Below, in pieces: positions 14,282 through 20,742 of a DNA stretch of 26,628 bases. The stretch covers positions 1-26,628 of the forward strand of contig JAENVU010000027.1 of NCBI GenBank assembly GCA_016650415.1, given 5' to 3'. Position numbers and translations under genes: made by a program. The stretch's first letter is position 1. Each line of letters starts with the position of its first letter. The notes below the pieces were generated by a model. The model saw only the letters and a list, made by a program, of their open reading frames with translations. It was not told the origin of the DNA and made no database searches. The DNA comes from Acidimicrobiia bacterium (GTDB lineage Bacteria > Actinomycetota > Acidimicrobiia > IMCC26256 > JAENVU01).

Positions 14282-15454
14282 TCACGGGAGTCGGTTGGCC
14301 CGGGCGATCGCGCCGAGCCACTCGGCGCTGGCCTTCACCGTGCGCGCCTGGGTGTCACGATCCACTCCGATCAGACCGAACTGGGGTCCGTAGCCCAGCG
14401 CCCACTCGAAGTTGTCGAGCAGGGACCAGTAGAAGTATCCGCGCACGTCGATCCCGTCATCGAGGCAACGCGTCAGACCGCCGAGGGCATCGGTCACGTA
14501 CCGAACCCGCTGCTCGTCGTCGGTCGTCCCGATCCCGTTCTCGGTCACCATGACCGGTGAGCCCGTGATCGACGCGGCGGATCGAATGCTGACTTCGAGC
14601 GCGTCGGGCCAGTACTCGTATCCCATGATCAGCGTCTCGACTCCCTCCTCGGGTCCCGTCGGCATTCCGTCGGCGCCGAGCCGGGTCCGCGAGTACGCCT
14701 GCACGCCGATGAAGTCATCGCCGGCCGCGGCTTCGAGGTGCTGGCCCTCGTGCATCCAGCGGGTCGATTCGAGCACCGCCTCCGAGCCTTCGGGCGCCCA
14801 CCAGTCGCCCATCGCGACGGTCGATCCCACCGGGAAGTGTCCCGGCCCGGCTTTGATCGCGTCGTATCCCTTCCGGTGCGCCGCCCTGAGGTGATCGTTC
14901 GCGAGCGCGTATTCGCCGAGATCGTGATGCCCGGGCGGGAACGCACCGACCATGTGCCCCATCAAGGAGACGATGTTGGGCTCGTTGATCGTCGTCGCCA
15001 TCCCGATGAGGTCTCCGAGGTGCGCGGTCGACCGCTCACAGAATCGGGCGAACCGATCGACGATCGCGGGATCGGTCCATCCGCCGTCGGTCACCGCCCA
15101 GCGCGGTGTCGTGAAGTGGTGGAACGTGACGACCGGGATGAGGCCGTGGTCGAGGGTGGTGGCGCACATCCGCCGGTAGTGGTCGAGGGCGGCGACGGAG
15201 AACTCGCCCGCCTCCGGTTCGATGCGGGACCACTCGAGTGAGAAGCGGTAGGCCCCGAAGCCGAGGTCGGCCAGCAGGGCGATGTCCGACGGGTAGCGCC
15301 AGTAGTGATCGCAGGCATCACCCGCGGGTTCGACGGTCCCCGAATCGGCCTGGTGTTCGAAGGCCCACCAGTCGTTGTTCCAGGTACCACCCTCGACCTG
15401 GTGCGCTGCCGTCGCGGTACCCCAGACGAAGCCGTCGGGAAAGGAGTAACTCAT
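14282..15454 (-). CDS. Glycoside hydrolase family 1 beta-glucosidase
   Basis: This 390-residue GH1 retaining enzyme hydrolyses beta-glucosides or related beta-glycosides in the cytoplasm (no signal peptide). The N-terminal FPDGFVWGTATAAHQVEGG (5-23) is the family signature. The acid/base is Glu158 in TINEPN and the nucleophile is Glu305 in VTENGIG. YRFSLEWSRIEP (69-80), VVTFHHFTTPRW (108-119) and the aglycone-side YFYWSLLDNFEWALGYGPQFGL region fit. It is somewhat shorter than many GH1 enzymes (about 440-480 residues), consistent with shortened loops. No sugar transporter or regulator lies nearby. Start ATG 15454 is 6 nt after a TANNNT box and lacks a Shine-Dalgarno. It is divergent from trpC, with overlapping promoters. 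Confidence 0.94.
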   Translation of the reverse strand: MSYSFPDGFVWGTATAAHQVEGGTWNNDWWAFEHQADSGTVEPAGDACDHYWRYPSDIALLADLGFGAYRFSLEWSRIEPEAGEFSVAALDHYRRMCATTLDHGLIPVVTFHHFTTPRWAVTDGGWTDPAIVDRFARFCERSTAHLGDLIGMATTINEPNIVSLMGHMVGAFPPGHHDLGEYALANDHLRAAHRKGYDAIKAGPGHFPVGSTVAMGDWWAPEGSEAVLESTRWMHEGQHLEAAAGDDFIGVQAYSRTRLGADGMPTGPEEGVETLIMGYEYWPDALEVSIRSAASITGSPVMVTENGIGTTDDEQRVRYVTDALGGLTRCLDDGIDVRGYFYWSLLDNFEWALGYGPQFGLIGVDRDTQARTVKASAEWLGAIARANRLP

Positions 15455-15460
15455 GGGCGA

Positions 15461-15466
15461 ACCCTA
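15461..15466 (-). promoter_or_regulatory. GH1 -10 box (leaderless)
   Basis: On the reverse strand TAGGGT ends 6 nt before ATG 15454, with no ribosome binding site. It shares two bases (TA, 15465-15466) with the trpC box on the other strand. Confidence 0.5.
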
Positions 15467-15470
15467 GACT
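15465..15470 (+). promoter_or_regulatory. trpC -10 box (near-leaderless)
   Basis: TAGACT lies 9 nt before ATG 15480, leaving room for a leader of only one to three bases. The two oppositely oriented boxes cannot both be occupied at once. Confidence 0.5.
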
Positions 15471-15479
15471 TCGCCCCTC

Positions 15480-16280
15480 ATGACGGTCCTCGATCGCATC
15501 CTCACGACCAAGCGCGACGAGGTCACCGTGCTTCGGCACCCTCAGACCCGCGACCTCCTCCGGGCCACCGCGCTCGACGCACCCCCGACCCGCGACTTCC
15601 GTGCCGCCCTGCGGCGCGCCGATGCGCATCCCGGCCTGATCGCGGAGATCAAGCGCCGGTCGCCCTCGAAGGGAGATCTCGCTCCCGATCTCGATCCGGC
15701 CGCGTTCGCCGCCGAGTACGCCGCCGGAGGGGCCACGGCGCTCAGTGTGCTCACCGACGCTCCCTATTTCGGCGGAGCCATCGCCGACCTCCAAGCGGCT
15801 CGCGAGGCGGTCGACCTGCCGGTGTTGCGCAAGGATTTCATCCTCGACGAGGTCCAGGTCTACGAATCCCGGGCCGTCGGCGCCGATGCCGTCCTGCTGA
15901 TCCTGAGCGCCCTGCCCGACGACTCGCTCGTCGACGACCTCGCGGGTCTGGCCGCTGCGCTCGGCCTGGCGGTACTGGTCGAAGCCCACGACGACGCCGA
16001 GGTCGCGCGAGGCGTCGCGCTCGGCGCGGCGATCATCGGTGTGAACGCCCGCAACCTCGGAACCTTCGCCGAAGACCTGGACGGTTCGGTCAGTCTCATC
16101 GCCGGGATTCCGGCGGGGACGATCGCGGTGGCGGAAAGCGCGATCCGTACGCCGGACGACGCGGCCCGCATGGCCGAGGCGGGATTCGACGCGCTCCTCG
16201 TGGGAGAGGCGCTCGTGCGGAGCCCCGACGCCTCTACGCTGGCCCGGTCGATGGTTGCGGCCACCGTGGTCGCGCGCTGA
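15480..16280 (+). CDS. trpC: Indole-3-glycerol-phosphate synthase
   Basis: TrpC closes the indole ring, converting CdRP to indole-3-glycerol phosphate. It is a monofunctional (beta/alpha)8 barrel of 266 residues. Expected active-site residues are present: Glu56 and Lys58 in AEIKRRSPSKG, Lys118 in LRKDFI, Glu168 in LVEAHD, Asn189 in GVNARNL, and Glu219/Ser220 in VAESAI; VGEAL near the end binds the phosphate. The start ATG 15480 is 9 nt after a TANNNT box and lacks a Shine-Dalgarno. The trpB2 gene follows 10 nt after its TGA and has a good ribosome site, so both belong to one transcript. Confidence 0.97.
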   Translation: MTVLDRILTTKRDEVTVLRHPQTRDLLRATALDAPPTRDFRAALRRADAHPGLIAEIKRRSPSKGDLAPDLDPAAFAAEYAAGGATALSVLTDAPYFGGAIADLQAAREAVDLPVLRKDFILDEVQVYESRAVGADAVLLILSALPDDSLVDDLAGLAAALGLAVLVEAHDDAEVARGVALGAAIIGVNARNLGTFAEDLDGSVSLIAGIPAGTIAVAESAIRTPDDAARMAEAGFDALLVGEALVRSPDASTLARSMVAATVVAR

Positions 16281-16286
16281 GGAGGA
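16281..16286 (+). promoter_or_regulatory. trpB2 ribosome binding site
   Basis: GGAGGA directly follows the trpC TGA and lies 4 nt before ATG 16291. It fixes this start over the longer frame beginning at 16255 inside trpC. Confidence 0.6.
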
Positions 16287-16290
16287 CCAC

Positions 16291-17544
16291 ATGACGAGAT
16301 TCGATCTTCGGTCGGACCAGATCCCGACCGCGTGGTACAACGCGCTCCCGGATCTCCCGGCACCCCTCGAACCACCCCTTCACCCGGCCACCAACCAACC
16401 GGTGGGACCGGACGATCTCATGCCGTTGTTCCCGATGGGGCTCATCGGCCAGGAGGTGTCGACCGAGGCCTGGATCGACATTCCCGGCGAAGTCATCGAC
16501 ATCCTGCGACTCTGGCGTCCGACTCCGCTGGTCCGAGCCGAACGGCTCGAACAGGCGCTCGGCACCCCGGCGAGGATCTACTACAAGGACGAATCCGTCT
16601 CGCCCGCGGGTTCGCACAAGCCCAACACCGCAGTCCCGCAGGCCTTCTACAACGCGGCCGAGGGGATCACCCGACTCACCACCGAGACCGGAGCCGGGCA
16701 GTGGGGGAGTTCCCTCGCGTTCGCGGCCGCGCAGTTCGACATCGAGTGCAAGGTGTACATGGTCCGGGCCTCCTACGAACAGAAGCCGTACCGACGGATC
16801 CTGATGGAGACCTGGGGTGCGTCGGTCGTGCCGTCGCCGGTTGCCGATCCGACCAGCCCCGGATCGCTGGGCATGGCCATCTCCGACGCGGTGGCCGACG
16901 CGGCTCCACGCGCGGATACCCACTACGCGCTCGGGTCGGTGCTGAACCACGTCCTGCTGCACCAGACCATCATCGGACTCGAGGCCAAGGATCAGCTCGC
17001 GCTCGCCGGCGAGGACCGTCCCGACGTCGTGATCTCCTCCTGCGGCGGCGGTTCGAACCTCGCCGGCCTCGCGTTGCCCTTCATGGGGGACCCGGAGGTC
17101 CGGTTGGTGGCCGTCGAGCCGTCGAGTTGCCCGACGCTCACCGAAGGTGCCTTCGAGTACGACTTCGGCGACACCGCCGGTATGACGCCGCTCCTGCCGA
17201 TGTACACCCTCGGTCACGACTTCATGCCACCGTCGATTCACGCAGGCGGGCTCCGCTACCACGGCGATGCCCCGATCATTTCGAACCTGGTGCAGCACGG
17301 CCGGATGGAGGCGATTGCGTACCCGCAGGGCAAGACGTTCGAAGCCGCGGTCCGGTTCGCCCGAACCGAGGGCAAGGTGCCGGCGCCCGAGACCGGTCAC
17401 GCCATCCGCGGGGCCATCGACGAGGCATTGGCCGCCAAGGAGGCGGGGGAGGAGCGGGTCATCCTCTTCAACTATTCCGGCCACGGGTTCCTCGACCTGG
17501 CGGCCTACGACGACTACCTCAACGGCCGCCTCATCGACGTCTGA
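16291..17544 (+). CDS. trpB2: Tryptophan synthase beta-like protein TrpB2
   Basis: A fold-II PLP enzyme of 417 residues of the TrpB2 subgroup, distinct from the ordinary TrpB at 18376. The PLP Lys is 110 in SPAGSHKPNTAV, the catalytic Glu is 132 in TTETGAGQWGSS, and the cofactor-phosphate loop is CGGGSN (251-256). The long N-terminus (WYNALPDLPAP, then VSTEAWIDIPGEV) and the region around MYTLGHDFMPPSIHAGGLRYHGDAP are TrpB2 features absent from TrpB1. TrpB2 enzymes make tryptophan from indole and serine, or phosphoserine in some archaea, and generally do not bind TrpA in the usual way. Here it is transcribed with trpC, whereas trpB1 sits with trpA, so the organism has two routes for the last step. 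Confidence 0.92.
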   Translation: MTRFDLRSDQIPTAWYNALPDLPAPLEPPLHPATNQPVGPDDLMPLFPMGLIGQEVSTEAWIDIPGEVIDILRLWRPTPLVRAERLEQALGTPARIYYKDESVSPAGSHKPNTAVPQAFYNAAEGITRLTTETGAGQWGSSLAFAAAQFDIECKVYMVRASYEQKPYRRILMETWGASVVPSPVADPTSPGSLGMAISDAVADAAPRADTHYALGSVLNHVLLHQTIIGLEAKDQLALAGEDRPDVVISSCGGGSNLAGLALPFMGDPEVRLVAVEPSSCPTLTEGAFEYDFGDTAGMTPLLPMYTLGHDFMPPSIHAGGLRYHGDAPIISNLVQHGRMEAIAYPQGKTFEAAVRFARTEGKVPAPETGHAIRGAIDEALAAKEAGEERVILFNYSGHGFLDLAAYDDYLNGRLIDV

Positions 17545-17586
17545 TTCCCTCGTCAAAAGGTCCACGGGGAACCCCGGGGGAGGCGG

Positions 17587-17592
17587 TACCGT
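17587..17592 (+). promoter_or_regulatory. trpF -10 box (near-leaderless)
   Basis: TACCGT lies 9 nt before GTG 17602. Upstream, CGGGG-AA-CCCCG (17565-17576) forms an inverted repeat where a repressor or a hairpin from the trpC-trpB2 transcript could act. Confidence 0.45.
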
Positions 17593-17601
17593 TCCGGTTC
17601 T

Positions 17602-18288
17602 GTGTTCGTCAAGATCTGCGGCATCACGAACGAGGAGGACGCGCTCCTCGCGGTAGCGATGGGTGCCGACGCGCTCGGGTTCGTGTTCGCCCCGGGCAGC
17701 CGCCGGCAGGTGCGCGTGGAAACCGCTCGGGAGATCACGCGACGGCTCCCGACCGGCACGGTGACCGTCGGCGTCTTCCGCGACGAACGCCCGGAACGCG
17801 TCATCGAGGTCGTCAACGCCGCGGGCCTGACCGGCGCTCAACTGCACGGTCGTGAGCCACTCTCGGAAGTGCGCTGGATTCGCGAGCGGACGACCTTCGT
17901 CATCCAGGCCTTCGCGGCCGGAGATCCGGCGTTGGCGTCCGTCGGCAACGGACCGGCCGACGTCATCCTGGTCGATTCACCCGATCCCGGTTCCGGACGC
18001 CTCTTCGATTGGAAACTCGCCGAGGGTGCCCCCGGCGGCATTCGGTTGTTGGTCGCGGGCGGTCTGACCGCCGACAACGTCGGGGATGCGATCCGACGGC
18101 TGCGACCGTGGGGCGTCGACGTCTCGACGGGCGTCGAATCCTCACCGGGGCGCAAGGATGCCCGGAAACTCCGCCGCTTCATTCAGGAGGCGCGATCGAT
18201 CGGTGACGACGTCGAGGACGACGACCGCCCACCGATGGTGAGTGATGCGCCGTACAACTGGGAGTTCGACGAACTCGCAGAATATTGA
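17602..18288 (+). CDS. trpF: Phosphoribosylanthranilate isomerase with acidic tail
   Basis: TrpF isomerises phosphoribosylanthranilate to CdRP, the step before TrpC. The general base Cys6 is in VKICGIT and the general acid Asp125 in ILVDSPDPGSGRLFDW; LLVAGGLTADNV (149-160) and VDVSTGVESSPGRKD (173-187) bind the phosphate. The barrel ends near residue 200. A further 28 residues follow that are strongly acidic (GDDVEDDDRPP) and end in aromatic and acidic residues (YNWEFDELAEY); I know of no such tail in standard TrpF. Many Actinobacteria lack trpF and use PriA, so a dedicated trpF is notable. The start is GTG 17602, with no Shine-Dalgarno and a TANNNT box 9 nt upstream. Confidence 0.94.
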   Translation: MFVKICGITNEEDALLAVAMGADALGFVFAPGSRRQVRVETAREITRRLPTGTVTVGVFRDERPERVIEVVNAAGLTGAQLHGREPLSEVRWIRERTTFVIQAFAAGDPALASVGNGPADVILVDSPDPGSGRLFDWKLAEGAPGGIRLLVAGGLTADNVGDAIRRLRPWGVDVSTGVESSPGRKDARKLRRFIQEARSIGDDVEDDDRPPMVSDAPYNWEFDELAEY

Positions 18289-18341
18289 GGAACTCCCGGT
18301 CGCGATCTGCGATTGGATGCACCGCGGCGAACCGGTGTCCG

Positions 18342-18347
18342 TATCAT
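18342..18347 (+). promoter_or_regulatory. trpB -10 box
   Basis: TATCAT lies 28 nt before TTG 18376. It overlaps the in-frame ATG 18346, which could not then be translated from this promoter. Confidence 0.45.
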
Positions 18348-18375
18348 GAAGGTTCCTCGAACTCGGGAGAGTGCA

Positions 18376-19617
18376 TTGTTCGCGCCACGCCGCGGTGACG
18401 CTGTCACCTTGGGCCCACCGGGCCCAGAACCTGTTGGTCTCGGCCGCTACGGCGAGTTCGGTGGTCGCTTCGTACCCGAAACGCTCGTGCCCGCGCTCGA
18501 GGAACTCGAGGCCGAGTTCCGCACTGCGTGGGCCTCGGATGCCTTCCGGCTCGAATACGCCACGCTCCTGGCCCAGTACGCCGGGCGGCCGACGCCGGTC
18601 ACGGAATGTCACCGGCTCTCCGAACGGCTCGGCGTGCGCGTGTTCCTCAAACGTGAGGACCTCACCCACACCGGATCCCACAAGATCAACAACGTGCTCG
18701 GACAGGCGCTGCTCACCAAACGCATGGGCAAACAACGGGTGATCGCCGAGACGGGCGCGGGCCAACACGGCGTCGCGACCGCGACCGCCTGCGCACTCTT
18801 CGGGCTCGACTGCATCGTCTTCATGGGTGCGGTCGACGTCGAACGCCAAGCGCTCAACGTGTTCCGCATGCAGTTGCTCGGCGCGGAGGTCATCCCGGTC
18901 ACCTCGGGGAGCGCAACCCTCAAGGACGCGATCAACGACGCGCTCCGAGACTGGGTCGCGAGCGTGGAGTCGACCCATTACTGCATCGGCTCGGTGGTCG
19001 GCCCCCATCCGTTCCCCTGGATCGTGCGGGAGTTCCAACGCATCGTGGGCGACGAGGCACGCGAGCAGACGCGGGAAATGCTCGGCGGCGCGGATCCCGA
19101 CTTCGTCGTCGCCTGCGTGGGCGGGGGTTCGAATGCGATGGGCACCTTTGCCGGCTTCCTCGAGACCGACGCCGAGTTGATCGGCGTCGAAGCCGCCGGG
19201 CTCGGCCTCGAGTCGGGCCGTCACGGCGCCTCGGTCAGTCGCGGCGTCCCGGGAGCGCTGCACGGCGCGCGCTCGCTCTACCTGCAGGACGAGGACGGTC
19301 AGATCCTCGAAGCCCACTCGATCAGCGCCGGGCTCGACTATCCCGGCGTCGGCCCGGAACACGCCGCACTCGCCGCCGACGGCCGTGCGTCGTACGACTC
19401 GGCCACCGACGCCGAAGCCCTGGCCGGTCTCCAGGAACTCTGCGCCACCGAAGGGATCATGCCTGCGCTCGAACCGGCGCACGCGATCGGTTGGTTGATG
19501 CGCGAGGCCGGCAAGCGGGTCCCGCTCGGATCCACGGTCCTCGTCACCCTGTCGGGGCGCGGCGACAAGGACGCGATGCAGGTGGCAGAACTCCTCACGG
19601 GCGAGACGCTGGCATGA
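18376..19617 (+). CDS. trpB: Tryptophan synthase beta chain
   Basis: This is the classical TrpB1 partner of TrpA, joining channelled indole to serine. It is 413 residues from TTG 18376. YGEFGGRFVPETL (25-37) is the standard N-terminus; the PLP Lys is 103 in HTGSHKINN, the catalytic Glu 125 in AETGAGQHG, and the phosphate loop GGGSN (249-253). The C-terminal TLSGRGDKD region is intact. In-frame ATGs exist at 18313 and 18346, but TTG 18376 is preceded at 6 nt by CGGGAG (18364-18369) and fits a promoter at 18342. The stop overlaps the trpA ATG (ATGA), which matches the equal amounts needed for the TrpA-TrpB complex. Confidence 0.96.
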   Translation: MFAPRRGDAVTLGPPGPEPVGLGRYGEFGGRFVPETLVPALEELEAEFRTAWASDAFRLEYATLLAQYAGRPTPVTECHRLSERLGVRVFLKREDLTHTGSHKINNVLGQALLTKRMGKQRVIAETGAGQHGVATATACALFGLDCIVFMGAVDVERQALNVFRMQLLGAEVIPVTSGSATLKDAINDALRDWVASVESTHYCIGSVVGPHPFPWIVREFQRIVGDEAREQTREMLGGADPDFVVACVGGGSNAMGTFAGFLETDAELIGVEAAGLGLESGRHGASVSRGVPGALHGARSLYLQDEDGQILEAHSISAGLDYPGVGPEHAALAADGRASYDSATDAEALAGLQELCATEGIMPALEPAHAIGWLMREAGKRVPLGSTVLVTLSGRGDKDAMQVAELLTGETLA

Positions 19618-20390
19618 CCCTCGAGTCGTCGCTCCGCGCGGCTCGGGAGTCGGGTCGGAAGCTGTTGGTTCCGTACGTGACCGGGGGACTCGGCCACGGT
19701 TGGCTCAACATCGTCCGCGCCGTCGCCGATGCCGGGGCCGACGCGATCGAAATCGGTATCCCGTTCTCGGACCCCGTGATGGACGGTCGCACGATTCAGG
19801 AAGCCTCCCAACGCGCCCTCGACATCGGCGCGACGCCCGCCGGGATCATCGATCAACTGGCCGGTGCCGACATCGCGGTGCCCCTCGCGGTGATGACCTA
19901 TTACAACCCGGTCCATCACATGGGTCATCAACGCTTCGCGCAGCGCCTCGCCGGGGCCGGCGTCCAGGCCGCGATCGTTCCTGATTTGCCGTTGGACGAA
20001 CTCAACGGCTGGGCCGACGCCGCCGACGCGGCCGGGGTCGAGACGGTGCTCCTGGCCGCGCCCACGACATCCGACGAACGACTCGCGGCCATCTGCGCGC
20101 GCAGTCGAGGGTTCGTGTACGGCATTGCCCTACTCGGAATCACCGGCGAACGCACCGAACTCGCCGTCGAAGCCGGTGAGATGGGTCGACGACTCAAGGC
20201 GGCAACCGACCTTCCCGTCCTGCTCGGCCTCGGGATCTCGAACCCGAGTCAGGCTCGCGAAGCCGCGGCGCATGCCGACGGAGTCATCGTCGGGAGCGCG
20301 CTCATCCGTCGGTTACTCGAAGGTGGAGGTTCGGAGGGCGCAGCCGCGTTCGTCCGTGAACTCCGGGAAGGGCTGGACCGCGATGACTGA
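19614..20390 (+). CDS. trpA: Tryptophan synthase alpha chain
   Basis: TrpA (258 residues, a (beta/alpha)8 barrel) cleaves indole-3-glycerol phosphate to indole, which passes through a tunnel to TrpB. The catalytic Glu46 and Asp57 lie in AIEIGIPFSDPVMDGRT. The mobile loop region includes MTYYNPVHHMGHQRF, and phosphate binding is by YGIALLGITG and GLGISNPSQA followed by GVIVGSALIRR. ATG 19614 overlaps the trpB stop by 4 nt; the frame is open from 19491 inside trpB, but that extension is not TrpA-like. The next gene starts 8 nt before the trpA stop. Confidence 0.97.
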   Translation: MTLESSLRAARESGRKLLVPYVTGGLGHGWLNIVRAVADAGADAIEIGIPFSDPVMDGRTIQEASQRALDIGATPAGIIDQLAGADIAVPLAVMTYYNPVHHMGHQRFAQRLAGAGVQAAIVPDLPLDELNGWADAADAAGVETVLLAAPTTSDERLAAICARSRGFVYGIALLGITGERTELAVEAGEMGRRLKAATDLPVLLGLGISNPSQAREAAAHADGVIVGSALIRRLLEGGGSEGAAAFVRELREGLDRDD

Positions 20391-20718
20391 TGCCAACGAC
20401 CGCGCATTTTCCGACGATTGCGACCTCTGCGAGGCCGCCAAGATCACCGAGTGGTTCCACGAGGACGACATCTGTTGGATCGCGGAGTGCGAGATCTGTT
20501 CCGTGCCAATGGTCGTGTGGCGCGGGCACGGTATCGACCCACCCGGCGAAGAACTCGCGCACATGCACACGATGCTCGGAACCGTCGTGGCGACCCACTT
20601 CGAGTTCACGCATTACGTCGACGACAACATGCGCAACATTCCCGACCACTACCACGCTCATGCCCGACCCCAAGGCGGGTTCTTCGGGCACGGCCTCCGG
20701 CGTCGCTCACCCGAATAG
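20383..20718 (+). CDS. Small HIT-like zinc protein coupled to trpA
   Basis: This 111-residue protein overlaps trpA by 8 nt. It has CDLC (13-16) and CEIC (36-39), a histidine-rich middle (HMHTML) and DHYHAHARP (88-96), which matches the histidine-triad pattern H-x-H-x-H. The order of a Cys pair near the N-terminus, an EDD turn followed by a hydrophobic strand (HEDDICWIAECEI), a strand plus Gly-His (VVWRGHG), a helix, then the triad parallels small HIT hydrolases of the HINT type, which cleave phosphoramidates and adenylates. The second Cys pair is extra. By eye it is a diverged HIT protein; a family of zinc proteins with chance resemblance is the alternative. Its role beside tryptophan synthase is unknown. 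Confidence 0.65.
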   Translation: MTDANDRAFSDDCDLCEAAKITEWFHEDDICWIAECEICSVPMVVWRGHGIDPPGEELAHMHTMLGTVVATHFEFTHYVDDNMRNIPDHYHAHARPQGGFFGHGLRRRSPE

Positions 20719-20723
20719 CGCAC

Positions 20724-20742
20724 GCCGGCCGGCCGGGCCCGG
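20724..20742. terminator. Paired GC palindromes between convergent genes
   Basis: Two perfect 10-bp palindromes abut in the 24-nt gap between the HIT-like and DUF1501 stops: GCCGGCCGGC (20724-20733) and CCGGGCCCGG (20733-20742). Neither strand has a T-run, so any termination would not be of the classic intrinsic type. Confidence 0.3.

Noticed and set aside
10600..15480. A trp leader peptide or T-box attenuator before trpE or trpC
   Set aside because: hisI and trpC appear leaderless or nearly so, and I found no Trp-rich short frame or T-box-like leader.
16234..17847. Long reverse-strand open frame (537 codons) opposite trpB2 and the start of trpF
   Set aside because: It is an antisense shadow in GC-rich DNA. 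Its translation is rich in Arg, Gly and Asp with no family motif, while the forward strand encodes TrpB2 and TrpF with all catalytic residues.
18142..19482. Reverse open frame of 446 codons opposite trpB
   Set aside because: It is a shadow of TrpB, and no promoter or ribosome site fits it.
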